Source: Lachnospiraceae bacterium
Lineage (GTDB): Bacteria > Bacillota > Clostridia > Lachnospirales > Lachnospiraceae
Assembly: GCA_017460845.1 (NCBI GenBank)
Contig: JAFUAE010000120.1
Coordinates: 1-42,437 of the forward strand
Direction: 5' to 3'
DNA: 42,437 bases
The translations under genes were made by a program, and so were the position numbers. Of this stretch, positions 7,154-15,416 are shown one piece after another (positions within the stretch are counted from its first letter, which is position 1; the number at the start of each line of letters is the position of its first letter). Below the pieces are notes generated by a model. The model did not search any database. It was given only the letters and a program-made list of their open reading frames with translations, and was not told where the DNA came from.

Positions 7154-8650
7154 ATGGCTGATTTTATTTCTGCAATACAGATTCTTGCTAGCCCGCTTTG
7201 TCTGGTACTTTGCCTCGGCGGATGTCTGCTCGGCATCATTTTAGGCGCGATTCCCGGTTTATCCGGAAGCCTTGCAATTACGATTCTTCTTCCAATGACC
7301 TTCAGCATGGACTCAACGATTGCAATCGCAATGCTGATTTCCATCTGGGTCGGAAGCTGTTCCGGCGGTTTTATCGGCGCCATCCTTTTGGGTATTCCCG
7401 GAACGCCCTCCAGCGTAGCCACCTGCTACGACGGATATGCCATGACGAAAAAGGGAGAAGTAACACGCGCGCTCAGTATCGGTACGGTTTCCAACTTCAT
7501 CGGTACGGTTCCCTCTATTATCATTGCAATGATCGCCTGCCCGGTCATTTCCTCCTTCGCTGTCAAGATGGGACCCTGGGAATATTTTGGCCTCGGATTT
7601 ATGGCGATTGCGATGGTTATCGGAATCAGCAAAGGGCAGTTGAAAAAGGGATTGATTTCAGCTGCAATCGGTCTGCTGCTCACTCAGGTCGGTTACAGTC
7701 CCGTATCCTCTACCCCGCGTTTCATGTTTGGCAGTACTCAGCTTGCCGGCGGTTTCAACATGATCAGCGTTGTGGTCGGCCTTTTCGCAGGCAGCATGAT
7801 TTTTATGGACTATGCTTCCGGCGGGGATGCGGAATCCAGGCAGTTTAAAGGGGAAATCGGCCGCTTTTTCTTTCCTGCAAAAGATTTTGCGGAGAACATC
7901 GTAAATGTGATCCGTAGCTTTCTGATCGGCCTCGGAATCGGTTTTCTTCCCGGCATGGGCAGCGGACTATCCAATGTTATGGCTTACGCGCTTGCCAAAA
8001 GCGGTTCCAAACGCGGTGATGAATTCGGCACCGGCGTACCGGACGGCATCATTGCCCCGGAGGTTGCAAATAACGCATCTGTCGGCGGTGCGATTATCCC
8101 GATGATCAGTCTCGGTATACCGGGAGACACCACAACGGCGCTTTTGCTTGCAGGACTCACGATCCACGGAATCGAAGCAGGTCCTCTTATGCAGAAATAT
8201 GAGCCGGTCTTTACCAATATGATTTTCGTCGCCGCAATCGTCGGTGCCGTCGCTGCGCTGCTCATTGAAATCGTCGGAATCAGAGTGTTCCCGCAGCTGC
8301 TGAAGGCTCCTTATCATTACCTGTATCCTGCGATTCTGATCCTCTGCCTGGTCGGCGTGTATTCCAACAGCCAGAATATGTTTGCGGTATACTGCGCGCT
8401 TGGCTTTACCGCACTCGGGATCTGGATGAGCTATGCCGGCATTCCCCAAACCCCGTTTATCCTCGCATTTGTGCTCGGCACAACCCTTGAAGGAAATTTC
8501 AGAAAAGCAATCAGCTACGCAAAAGGCGACTGGTTCGCATTTTTCACGCGCCCGGTCAGCTGTATCTTCCTTGTCATTGGCATCGCAATGATTGTCTGGC
8601 CTCTTGTGAAAAATAAGATTCCTCTTCCATGGAAGGCAAAATCGGAATAA
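7154..8650 (+). CDS. tctA: Tripartite tricarboxylate transporter, large membrane subunit TctA
   Basis: A 498-residue polytopic membrane protein with roughly eleven to twelve hydrophobic segments. Family signatures are present in both halves: LGIILGAIPGLSGSLAITILLPMTF near the start, GAILLGIPGTPSSVATCYDGYAM, and in the second half GIGFLPGMGSGLSNVMAYALAK and PMISLGIPGDTTTALLLAGL. The paired GIPG motifs line the substrate path. TGGAGG precedes the ATG. It follows tctB by 15 bases and is followed after 13 bases by a hydrolase gene, so the four genes form one transcript. Confidence 0.93.
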   Translation: MADFISAIQILASPLCLVLCLGGCLLGIILGAIPGLSGSLAITILLPMTFSMDSTIAIAMLISIWVGSCSGGFIGAILLGIPGTPSSVATCYDGYAMTKKGEVTRALSIGTVSNFIGTVPSIIIAMIACPVISSFAVKMGPWEYFGLGFMAIAMVIGISKGQLKKGLISAAIGLLLTQVGYSPVSSTPRFMFGSTQLAGGFNMISVVVGLFAGSMIFMDYASGGDAESRQFKGEIGRFFFPAKDFAENIVNVIRSFLIGLGIGFLPGMGSGLSNVMAYALAKSGSKRGDEFGTGVPDGIIAPEVANNASVGGAIIPMISLGIPGDTTTALLLAGLTIHGIEAGPLMQKYEPVFTNMIFVAAIVGAVAALLIEIVGIRVFPQLLKAPYHYLYPAILILCLVGVYSNSQNMFAVYCALGFTALGIWMSYAGIPQTPFILAFVLGTTLEGNFRKAISYAKGDWFAFFTRPVSCIFLVIGIAMIVWPLVKNKIPLPWKAKSE

Positions 8651-8663
8651 AGGATGGTTTTTA

Positions 8664-9548
8664 ATGAGTAAGTTAAAAAAAGAATATGAGCTTTATATTA
8701 AACGGCAAAAAGAATTTCAGGCCAGTCCCCTCAGCCACTACTGGATCCATCAGGAAGAGCGCTATGTCGAGCCCTTCAGGCTGTTCGGAAATATTTATTA
8801 TATCGGCGACAGCTGGGTCTGCGTTCATCTGATCGATACCGGAGACGGACTGCTGATGATTGACGCCGGCAATACCGGCCAGACCGCCTCGATCATTCAC
8901 AATATCTGGAAGCTCGGTTTTGATCCGACAAATGTCAAATGGATCATTCTAAGCCACTGCCACCTGGATCATATCGGCTGCGCGAACTATTTCAGGAGGA
9001 TGTTCGGCACAAAGATTTATATGACGGACGTTGAAACGGAAGTAATGAGGAATTCGCCGGAAATCAGCGCCCTCCAGGATGGTCCGGATATCACCGAAGA
9101 ATTCCCGATGCCCGACGAAGAAATCAGGGAAGGGGACTGTCTTTCCTTCGGCAGTCTCAGAATGAATTTTAAAATTGTCGGCGGCCATACGCCAGGCTGT
9201 ATCGCTATCTTTTTTGATATGAAGGAAAATGAGGTCGTAAAACGCTGCGGATATTTTGGAGGATTTGGCTATAACTGTCTTCAGACAGAATATCTGCTGG
9301 ATATCGGAGATACCCGCTTCCAGGCCCGCAGGGATTATGTCAACAGCATCAACAGGGTAATCGATGAAAAGGTCGATATCATGATTGGAAATCATTGCAA
9401 TGATGTGGACCTGATTCCAAAATCTAAAATCCTGCTTGCCGGAGTGGCTGAAAACCCCTTTATCGATCCTGATCACTGGAGGGAATACCTTGGATTCAAA
9501 CGGGACGGCGTCCTAAAAATGATCGAAGAGGAAACACAAAGCGCCTGA
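8664..9548 (+). CDS. Metallo-beta-lactamase fold hydrolase
   Basis: A 294-residue soluble protein of the MBL superfamily. The zinc site is visible: LSHCHLDHIGC (HxHxDH) near residue 95, GGHTPGC near 175 and GNHCNDVD near 245. The overall pattern is closest to MBL hydrolases related to subclass B3 enzymes and thioesterase/lactonase types rather than glyoxalase II. There is no signal peptide, so it acts in the cytoplasm. It is the last gene of the tct operon, 13 bases after tctA, so it probably hydrolyses an ester, lactone or thioester of the imported acid (inference). A terminator follows. Confidence 0.82.
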   Translation: MSKLKKEYELYIKRQKEFQASPLSHYWIHQEERYVEPFRLFGNIYYIGDSWVCVHLIDTGDGLLMIDAGNTGQTASIIHNIWKLGFDPTNVKWIILSHCHLDHIGCANYFRRMFGTKIYMTDVETEVMRNSPEISALQDGPDITEEFPMPDEEIREGDCLSFGSLRMNFKIVGGHTPGCIAIFFDMKENEVVKRCGYFGGFGYNCLQTEYLLDIGDTRFQARRDYVNSINRVIDEKVDIMIGNHCNDVDLIPKSKILLAGVAENPFIDPDHWREYLGFKRDGVLKMIEEETQSA

Positions 9549-9609
9549 GCACAAAGTATAAGCACAGGAAAACCGCTTCTCGAAAGTACCTTTTTTCTTC
9601 CTTACAGCA

Positions 9610-9646
9610 AAATCTGCATCGGCATTGAATCCGGTGCGGATTTTCT
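9610..9646 (+). terminator. Terminator after the tct operon
   Basis: AAATCTGCATCGG pairs with CCGGTGCGGATTT over 13 bp (two G-T pairs) with an 8-base loop, followed by a short T-rich stretch. It lies 61 bases after the MBL stop. The remaining 160 bases up to the convergent aminopeptidase gene are AT-rich and hold nothing else recognisable. Confidence 0.65.
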
Positions 9647-9808
9647 GTTATCACATTTGTCGAATATAGCGTTCAACAATTAGCCAGACTCTATAAAAGC
9701 CTGAATCGCTTAAGTATGACGGTATTTCAATAATCCGAATAATTCAAAACGCGAACTATTGTCTGTTCACTATGCCTAAAATAACAGTTCCGTTTAGAAT
9801 GATTCCTC

Positions 9809-11194
9809 TCATTCACACATCGTCAGCCTGTAATTCCCGTCGCCTCTGGACTCAAGCGACGCCGCATAAAATATGGCTGCCGCCTTTACCAGTCTTACAG
9901 TATCCTCCGCCCCGGTCAGCTCGTAGGAGGAATGCATCGCAAGCTGCGGCAGCCCGATATCCACGGAATTGACTGCGACCTGGGATGTGGAAATATTTCC
10001 GAGCGTCGATCCTCCGGTCTGGTCAGACCGGTTCCAGAAGGTCTGTACAGGCACCTCTGCAGCTTCGCAGATCTCCCGGAAGATCGCGCCGGAGACCGCA
10101 TCCGTCGTGTACTTCTGGCTGGCATTGTACTTGATCACGATCCCGCCGTTTAAGACAGGACGGTTTGTCGGATCCGCCTTTTCCGTATAATTCGGATGAA
10201 CTGCATGGGCATTATCCGCAGAGATCACAAAGCTGTTTACCAGCCGCTGCTGATAGGTCTCTTCATCCCCGCCGAGCGCCGCATTGATCCGGTGCAGCAC
10301 ATCCTTCAAAAACGTCGATGCCGCGCCCTGTTTGGAGCCGCTGCCGACCTCTTCATTGTCATATACACAGTGCACTGCAATGCTGCTGCCGACTTCTGCC
10401 GCAAGAAATCCTTTCAGGGATGCAAATGCACACTGCAGATCGTCGAGACGTCCGGAGGCAAGATATTCATTGTGCAGTCCCAGCATGGTACCCCTGACCC
10501 GGCTGTAAAGATACAGATCCGTATCCAGAATGTCCTGCGCCCTTACACCGCCCTCTTCTGCGATGAGCTGCAGAAAGGCCCCGTCCGCGGTCTGAGCGGC
10601 GTCAGCATCTGCAGATACTCCGGCAAATAAAGGCATCATATCCTTCTGCACATTAATTTTATAGCCGTCATTGACCTCCCTGTTCATGTGGATCGCAAGG
10701 TGCGGGATGATCAGAAGATCCCTGTCAATGCAGACCAGTCTGGTTTCCACACCTTCCGGCGTGCGGACAACGATCCTGCCGGCAGCGGAAAGCGGGCGGT
10801 CAAACCAGGACTCACAGATCATGCCGCCGTATTTTTCAATATTGAGTGTGAGATAATTCTTTTCGGATGTGATCTGTGCATTTGTCTTGATCTTAAAGAA
10901 CGGTGAATCGCAGTGACTCGCGATAATCTGGAAGCCCGCCATGGTTCCGGATCCGTTAGCATCTCCGTCCGCCGGCAGACGAAAGGCAATCAGGGCGGAA
11001 TCATTTCTCGTGACATAATACATCCCGCCCGGCTCGAGCTCCCAGCGGGTCCCCTCAAGCAGGCGCTCTGCGCCAGCCGCGTCCAGCATTTGACGCATAT
11101 TGCTGACTGCATAAAAGCTGACCGGACTTTTGTCCAGAAAGTCCAGCAGTCCGCGGTTGATCTCCTCTTTTTGAAATAAACAGTTGTGCTTCAT
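9809..11194 (-). CDS. apeB: M18 family aminopeptidase
   Basis: A 461-residue zinc aminopeptidase of family M18 (aspartyl aminopeptidase-like). Landmarks are FYAVSNMRQMLDAAG near the N-terminus, the metal ligand motif SHCDSPFFKIK near residue 92, the DNEEVGSGSKQGA acidic motif near 265, ADNAHAVHPNY near 328, and LPQLAMHSSYELTGAEDT at the C-terminus carrying the last His ligand. Length agrees with the family. GGGGGA precedes the ATG. It removes N-terminal, often acidic, residues from cytosolic peptides. It may share a transcript with the HD-domain gene 35 bases upstream. Confidence 0.9.
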   Translation of the reverse strand: MKHNCLFQKEEINRGLLDFLDKSPVSFYAVSNMRQMLDAAGAERLLEGTRWELEPGGMYYVTRNDSALIAFRLPADGDANGSGTMAGFQIIASHCDSPFFKIKTNAQITSEKNYLTLNIEKYGGMICESWFDRPLSAAGRIVVRTPEGVETRLVCIDRDLLIIPHLAIHMNREVNDGYKINVQKDMMPLFAGVSADADAAQTADGAFLQLIAEEGGVRAQDILDTDLYLYSRVRGTMLGLHNEYLASGRLDDLQCAFASLKGFLAAEVGSSIAVHCVYDNEEVGSGSKQGAASTFLKDVLHRINAALGGDEETYQQRLVNSFVISADNAHAVHPNYTEKADPTNRPVLNGGIVIKYNASQKYTTDAVSGAIFREICEAAEVPVQTFWNRSDQTGGSTLGNISTSQVAVNSVDIGLPQLAMHSSYELTGAEDTVRLVKAAAIFYAASLESRGDGNYRLTMCE

Positions 11195-11229
11195 TTTATT
11201 TCCCCCGTCTTATGCTGTTCGAAATTGTG

Positions 11230-11931
11230 TTATTTTTCCGGAAGATTACCCTTCCTGATATTCTCCTGAATGATGGCGTCCGTCACCCGGAACAGCGTTT
11301 CCGATCCGATTCGCGTCTTGCGCTGCCGCCCGTATACCGTCTCCGCCGTCACGCCATGCTCTCTCCAGTCGCCCCCGTCATTGCTGTTGTTAAGGATCAG
11401 CGGCTGCAGATTGTCCAGTGAATGCGCATATCTCGCCTCCGGCGTCTCATAAGCCTCAAACTCATCAAACAGAGCGGTCAGCTCCTTTTTCTGGTCCTCC
11501 GGCAGCAGGGAGAAGATCCTCTCCTTGGCCGCATCTTCCCGGGCCTTCTGCGTCTTCAGTCCCTCCTCGTCGTAGGCATAGGTATCGCCTGCGTCGATCT
11601 CCACAATATCATGGATCAGGCACATCAGCATGACCTTTGTGATGTCTACCGGTTCATTGGCATATTCACGGAGCAGATAGGCCATGATCGCCATGTGCCA
11701 GGCGTGCTCCGCGTCATTTTCATTCCGACCGTGTCCGGACAGATGCGTCTGCCGGAAAATATTCTTTTCTTTATCGATCTCCAGTGAGAATTCCAGCTGT
11801 TTTCTGAGGCGCTCATTGACAGGCGTCTCCATTACCGCTTTTAGATTCGCTTTGTTCTCCGGCACTGCCGTGTTTTCCGATGCTGCTGCCTTATCTTTGC
11901 TGAAATACTCCTTCGTGCTGTCTGTTTGCAT
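11230..11931 (-). CDS. HD domain phosphohydrolase (HDDC2/YfbR-like)
   Basis: A 233-residue protein with an HD domain from about residue 55. Metal ligands are visible as EHAWHMAIMAYLL (H), LIHDIVEID (HD) and, later, RYAHSLDNLQPL (D). This pattern resembles HDDC2/YfbR-type 5'-deoxynucleotidases, which dephosphorylate deoxynucleoside monophosphates. The first 50 residues are polar and Ala/Lys-rich, longer than usual, and may be a disordered tail; an internal Met at residue 34 is an alternative start, but GGGAGGAAG upstream supports the longer form. Substrate is inferred from family only. Confidence 0.8.
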   Translation of the reverse strand: MQTDSTKEYFSKDKAAASENTAVPENKANLKAVMETPVNERLRKQLEFSLEIDKEKNIFRQTHLSGHGRNENDAEHAWHMAIMAYLLREYANEPVDITKVMLMCLIHDIVEIDAGDTYAYDEEGLKTQKAREDAAKERIFSLLPEDQKKELTALFDEFEAYETPEARYAHSLDNLQPLILNNSNDGGDWREHGVTAETVYGRQRKTRIGSETLFRVTDAIIQENIRKGNLPEK

Positions 11932-12166
11932 TTTTCCGTCTTCCTCCCGGGTATTTAGGACTGTCTACTACAATATACCCATTTCGCATGCTGGAATCAA
12001 ATAAGTTTTCGTATCCGTCACTGATCGCAGGCCGGCCGGCCAATGAAAAGCGTAATCGTATCCTGCCATGTCAGAAACCAATTATAGTATTCCCGTTTGC
12101 AATCAAAACCTGACAGACGTAAAATAATTCACAGAGAAAAACAAAAGAAAGAAGGTACAAATTTCC

Positions 12167-12904
12167 ATGTGGACCAGACAAGACGTTAAAACCCTTGGCA
12201 AGGCTGCCATGAAAGCTAACTATTTTAACAGTGTTGCTGCGGCGCTGCTTCTCGCATTCTGCACAGGCGCGCTGTTTGGCTCGACCGGAAGCTCCACCGG
12301 GCAGGAAGTACAGGAGCTCTCCGGACAGGGTCTGCCGCCGGAGATCCAGGCGCTGATCCCCGCGATCCTCGCCGGTGTGGCTGTCATCGTACTGATCAGC
12401 ATCGCACTGGATATACTGCTCTTCAATCCGCTGATGGTCGGCTGCCGCAGATTCTTTTTCCACAACCTGCATGAACCAGCAGGTATGGGTGAGCTGACCG
12501 TGCCGCTTAAGACAGATTTCAGCCGCACAGTGATCACAGTACTCCTGATGGATATCTATACTTTCCTCTGGACGATGCTCCTGATCGTGCCCGGTATCAT
12601 CAAATCCTATTCGTATATGCTGACCCCTTATATTCTCGAGGATCATCCGGAAATGACGCCGAATGAAGCGATCACCCGCTCCCGGGAAATGATGGACGGA
12701 AATAAGATGAAGGCCTTTGTACTGGATCTTTCCTTCCTCGGCTGGCATATCCTCGGAGCTGTCACCTGCGGACTTGTGACTCTTTTCTATACGCTTCCCT
12801 ACACCGCGAATACACATGCGGCAGTTTATGAAGCAATCCGTCAGGAATGCGAAGGCTCCTACGGCACCGCCTATGGAAAGAGCGACTACGATCCGGAATT
12901 CTAA
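12167..12904 (+). CDS. DUF975 family membrane protein
   Basis: A 245-residue membrane protein beginning with TRQDVKTLGKAAMKANYFNSV, the usual opening of DUF975, followed by four to five hydrophobic segments and a conserved LIVPGIIKSYSYMLTPYILEDHPEMTPNEAI block. The family is common in Firmicutes and has no established function; a role in membrane organisation or transport has been suggested from its topology only. It stands alone between the HD gene and a convergent symporter gene. A hairpin follows 22 bases after the stop. Confidence 0.8.
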   Translation: MWTRQDVKTLGKAAMKANYFNSVAAALLLAFCTGALFGSTGSSTGQEVQELSGQGLPPEIQALIPAILAGVAVIVLISIALDILLFNPLMVGCRRFFFHNLHEPAGMGELTVPLKTDFSRTVITVLLMDIYTFLWTMLLIVPGIIKSYSYMLTPYILEDHPEMTPNEAITRSREMMDGNKMKAFVLDLSFLGWHILGAVTCGLVTLFYTLPYTANTHAAVYEAIRQECEGSYGTAYGKSDYDPEF

Positions 12905-12926
12905 GCGGTTTTCACAATTAAAAAAG

Positions 12927-12962
12927 CAGCAGGAACGGCTTTCTTTTAAGTCATTCCTGCTG
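12927..12962. terminator. Hairpin terminator after the DUF975 gene
   Basis: CAGCAGGAA pairs with TTCCTGCTG (9 bp) around an 18-base loop. On the + strand the following run is weak (TCTTTG), but on the - strand a run of six or more T follows, so it may mainly stop transcripts coming from the symporter side. Confidence 0.5.
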
Positions 12963-12970
12963 TCTTTGCA

Positions 12971-13061
12971 TTACTATGAAAGCCAATGAGCCGAGCCCGA
13001 AGGGCGAAGGGGATATGCGGCTTTCATGTATGCGTAGTGCCAACGAAGTTGGCATGGAGCT
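12971..13061 (+). repeat. Dispersed structured element, copy A
   Basis: A two-domain hairpin element. The outer stem ATGAAAGCC/GGCTTTCAT (9 bp) encloses a GAGCCC-GAA-GGGCGA hairpin. GTATGCGTAG follows, then TGCCAAC-GAA-GTTGGCA (7 bp) and TGGAGCT. The same layout with changed but still pairing outer stem occurs at 25855-25945. This copy lies between the 3' ends of the DUF975 and symporter genes rather than before a gene. Read on the + strand the small loops are GAA. It could be an RNA motif or a small mobile repeat. Confidence 0.6.
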
Positions 13062-13072
13062 TAAATAATTCT

Positions 13073-14317
13073 TTATTGATTCAGTATGTCTCCGACGCCG
13101 GCTTCACGAATACCGTGCTTTTCCGCATATCCGGTCAGGAACAGCGTCAGCGCGCCGTCTCCGGTCACGTTGCAGGCTGTACCAAAGGAATCCTGCAGGG
13201 CAAAGATCGTGAGCATCAGGGCTGTCCCTGTCTCGTCAAACCCGAGCACACCGGTGATCAGTCCCAGGGAAGCCATAACCGTGCCCCCCGGTACGCCGGG
13301 AGCGCCGATTGCAAAAACACCGAGCAGCAGACAGAACAGGATCATTCTGCCTGCCGGCGGAAATTCGCCGTAAAGCATCTTGGAAACCGCCATCACGAAA
13401 AATGTCTCTGTCAGGACGGAGCCGCAAAGATGAATGTTTGCAAACAGAGGAATACCGAAATTAACCAGATCGCCGCGGAGCGTCGGCTCTGCCTTCTTCG
13501 CGCAGCGAAGCGCCACGGACAGGGTTGCTGCACTTGACATTGTACCGACCGCAGTCATATAGGCAGGTCCGTAGTGCTTCAGGATATTCATCGGATTTCT
13601 GCCTGAATATGCCCCGGCAATGCCGTAGAGCAGTGCAAGCCAGATATAGTGTCCGATCATCACGAGGATAATGATGATCAGGAATATCGGAAGCTGCTTT
13701 GTAAGAGATCCCTCGTATGCCAGTGTACAGAAGGTGCATCCGATCAGGACCGGAAGCGCCGGAATAACAAAGCTTGTCACGATGCTCAGCACGATCTGCT
13801 GGAACTCCTCAAGCACATTGGTGATGTACTTACTGGAATTCCACGCCGCTGCCAGTCCTACCATCACAGAGAAGAACAGGGCGGACATGACCGGCATGAT
13901 CTGCGGGATCGTCAGTTCAAATGCTACCGGCGGAAGCTCCTTCAGTCCGTCAACCTCAGGACTGATATGCAGGAACGGCAGAATCGAATAGCCCGCACCG
14001 GTTGCAAAGAAAGCTGCACCGATCGAAGAAACGTAGGCAATGATCAGCGCCACGATCAGCAGGCGGGAAGCATTGTTGCCCAGCCTCGTAATAGACGGCG
14101 CAATGAATCCGATCACGATCAGCGGCACGCAGAAATTAATAAACTGGCCGACGATAAACTTGACCGAAACCATGACATTGAGGAGCGCCTTTGTGAGTGC
14201 GGATCCATCAGTCGCGCTTAAGGCAAGACCTGCAGCAATACCGACTGCCAGCGCAACCAGCAGTCTGAACGGCAGACTATGCAGCAATCCTTCTTTTTTC
14301 ATAAAAATATACAGCAC
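13073..14317 (-). CDS. Dicarboxylate/amino acid:cation symporter (DAACS family)
   Basis: A 414-residue sodium- or proton-coupled symporter of the DAACS (GltP/SstT/DctA) family with about eight hydrophobic segments plus re-entrant loops. Recognisable blocks are VMVSVKFIVGQFINFCVPLIVIGFIAP, the serine-rich re-entrant segment YMTAVGTMSSAATLSVAL, and near the C-terminus GAPGVPGGTVMASLGLI and the substrate-binding FALQDSFGTACNVTGDGALT. It imports glutamate, aspartate, serine/threonine or C4-dicarboxylates. The start is uncertain: a GTG at 14317 with AAGG six bases upstream, or an ATG five codons later. The ribosome site and GTG lie in a 7-bp AGCACGC/GCGTGCT hairpin, which might limit translation. 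Confidence 0.88.
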   Translation of the reverse strand: MLYIFMKKEGLLHSLPFRLLVALAVGIAAGLALSATDGSALTKALLNVMVSVKFIVGQFINFCVPLIVIGFIAPSITRLGNNASRLLIVALIIAYVSSIGAAFFATGAGYSILPFLHISPEVDGLKELPPVAFELTIPQIMPVMSALFFSVMVGLAAAWNSSKYITNVLEEFQQIVLSIVTSFVIPALPVLIGCTFCTLAYEGSLTKQLPIFLIIIILVMIGHYIWLALLYGIAGAYSGRNPMNILKHYGPAYMTAVGTMSSAATLSVALRCAKKAEPTLRGDLVNFGIPLFANIHLCGSVLTETFFVMAVSKMLYGEFPPAGRMILFCLLLGVFAIGAPGVPGGTVMASLGLITGVLGFDETGTALMLTIFALQDSFGTACNVTGDGALTLFLTGYAEKHGIREAGVGDILNQ

Positions 14318-14513
14318 GCCTGCCCTTAGCGCAGCGTGCTTCTCCTTTCTTCTGATATCGAATGATTCAGTTGTCTTATCTCATTCTATAACGAAAGAAT
14401 AGGATATTCAATCAAAGATTGGCTGTTTGCTAAGCTTGTTTGTTAAGCTCATTATATTGAGCATTACTGATCACAGGCCGTGCGGCACGGATGCCGCCGG
14501 TTCCTGAAATGTT
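14318..14513. other. Intergenic region upstream of symporter
   Basis: No gene is seen. On the - strand it must hold the promoter of the symporter gene; a TTGATT with TATAGA about 19 bases later is a weak candidate near 14380-14410. The 3' end of the nitrogenase-like operon also falls here, and no clear T-tailed terminator for it was found. Confidence 0.3.
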
Positions 14514-15416
14514 TCAGTCCCGTCCTGCCAGATACATTTTCAGCATTGCCGCAACAGTCTCGAGTTCCGGATACAGCAGATGTGTACGGCAAAAGCGGTC
14601 AATGGGAATCGCTCCGCCGTGACCGTCTGCCGGCGACATCATCCGGGATGATGCTGTCTGCATTCCCCTCCCGGAAAACAAAAACTCTTCGATACGGGAT
14701 GTCGTATACTCTTCTCCCGCCTTCTTCATATAAATAACAGGCTCCGCCAGCGCTCCGCTCTCCGGAAGGATAACACGGACATTCTGTTTCCGGCAGATCG
14801 CCGCAAACAGGGCTGGCATAACAAACACGGCTCCGTATGGATTCTGCTCCTTTCCGATATAGCGGATCGTCGATGACGGACCGGCCACCGTGCGGATATT
14901 GCGGCACAGCGCCTTTACGCCCTCCCTGCCATACCGGTGATACATATATATAGGAAGCATCGGATCAGGCAGCCCGCCGCTTCCGATCAGGCAGACCAGG
15001 TCTCTATAAGCCGGGCGGGCCAGATTATCATAGCTTTCGGGACAGCCGACGCCGCGTTTTTCAAGCTGTTTAAGGTCAGCCACGATGAGCTCCGGAAAAA
15101 AGCACCAGGCCTGCGGTGCCTCATATATCCCGCTCTTCAGAAAACGGGATATAAATGCGGCTGAGGAGCATTCTCCATAACTCATGCAAAGATAAACATC
15201 CGGCAATTCCTCCGGCCGCATGCGGATCAGGTAATCTTCTTCGGGCATGCAGGCACCCATGGCCGCCGGCACATAAGCGTTCAGTATCTGCTTTTCTTTT
15301 CTGTAAACATTTCCCGCATATGCATAAAAGCTTTCCCTGAAATCTGTCTTCATGGGACTTGGCAGCTCAGCCCACAGGCTCACCTTCCGTACCGTCTCCG
15401 GTCCATGTGCTGTCAT
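14514..15416 (-). CDS. Leaderless solute-binding-protein-like protein
   Basis: A 300-residue protein that I read as a type 2 periplasmic-binding fold like ABC ferric-ion or polyamine binding proteins. Segments such as PDVYLCMSYGECSSAAF, VGCPESYDNLARPAYRDLVCLIG, YGREGVKALCRNIRTV and ILPESGALAEPVIYMKKAG follow that family's order. It has no signal peptide or lipobox, so it should stay in the cytoplasm, which is odd for a binding protein. Its ATG overlaps the stop of the upstream ATPase gene (ATGA). It ends the nine-gene nitrogenase-like operon. A cytoplasmic metal or cofactor carrier, or ligand sensor, is plausible inference. Family call is moderate. Confidence 0.55.
   Translation of the reverse strand: MTAHGPETVRKVSLWAELPSPMKTDFRESFYAYAGNVYRKEKQILNAYVPAAMGACMPEEDYLIRMRPEELPDVYLCMSYGECSSAAFISRFLKSGIYEAPQAWCFFPELIVADLKQLEKRGVGCPESYDNLARPAYRDLVCLIGSGGLPDPMLPIYMYHRYGREGVKALCRNIRTVAGPSSTIRYIGKEQNPYGAVFVMPALFAAICRKQNVRVILPESGALAEPVIYMKKAGEEYTTSRIEEFLFSGRGMQTASSRMMSPADGHGGAIPIDRFCRTHLLYPELETVAAMLKMYLAGRD

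Noticed and set aside
12030..12045. GGCCGGCCGGCC palindrome
   Set aside because: A short GC-rich self-complementary word with no partner site or gene context.
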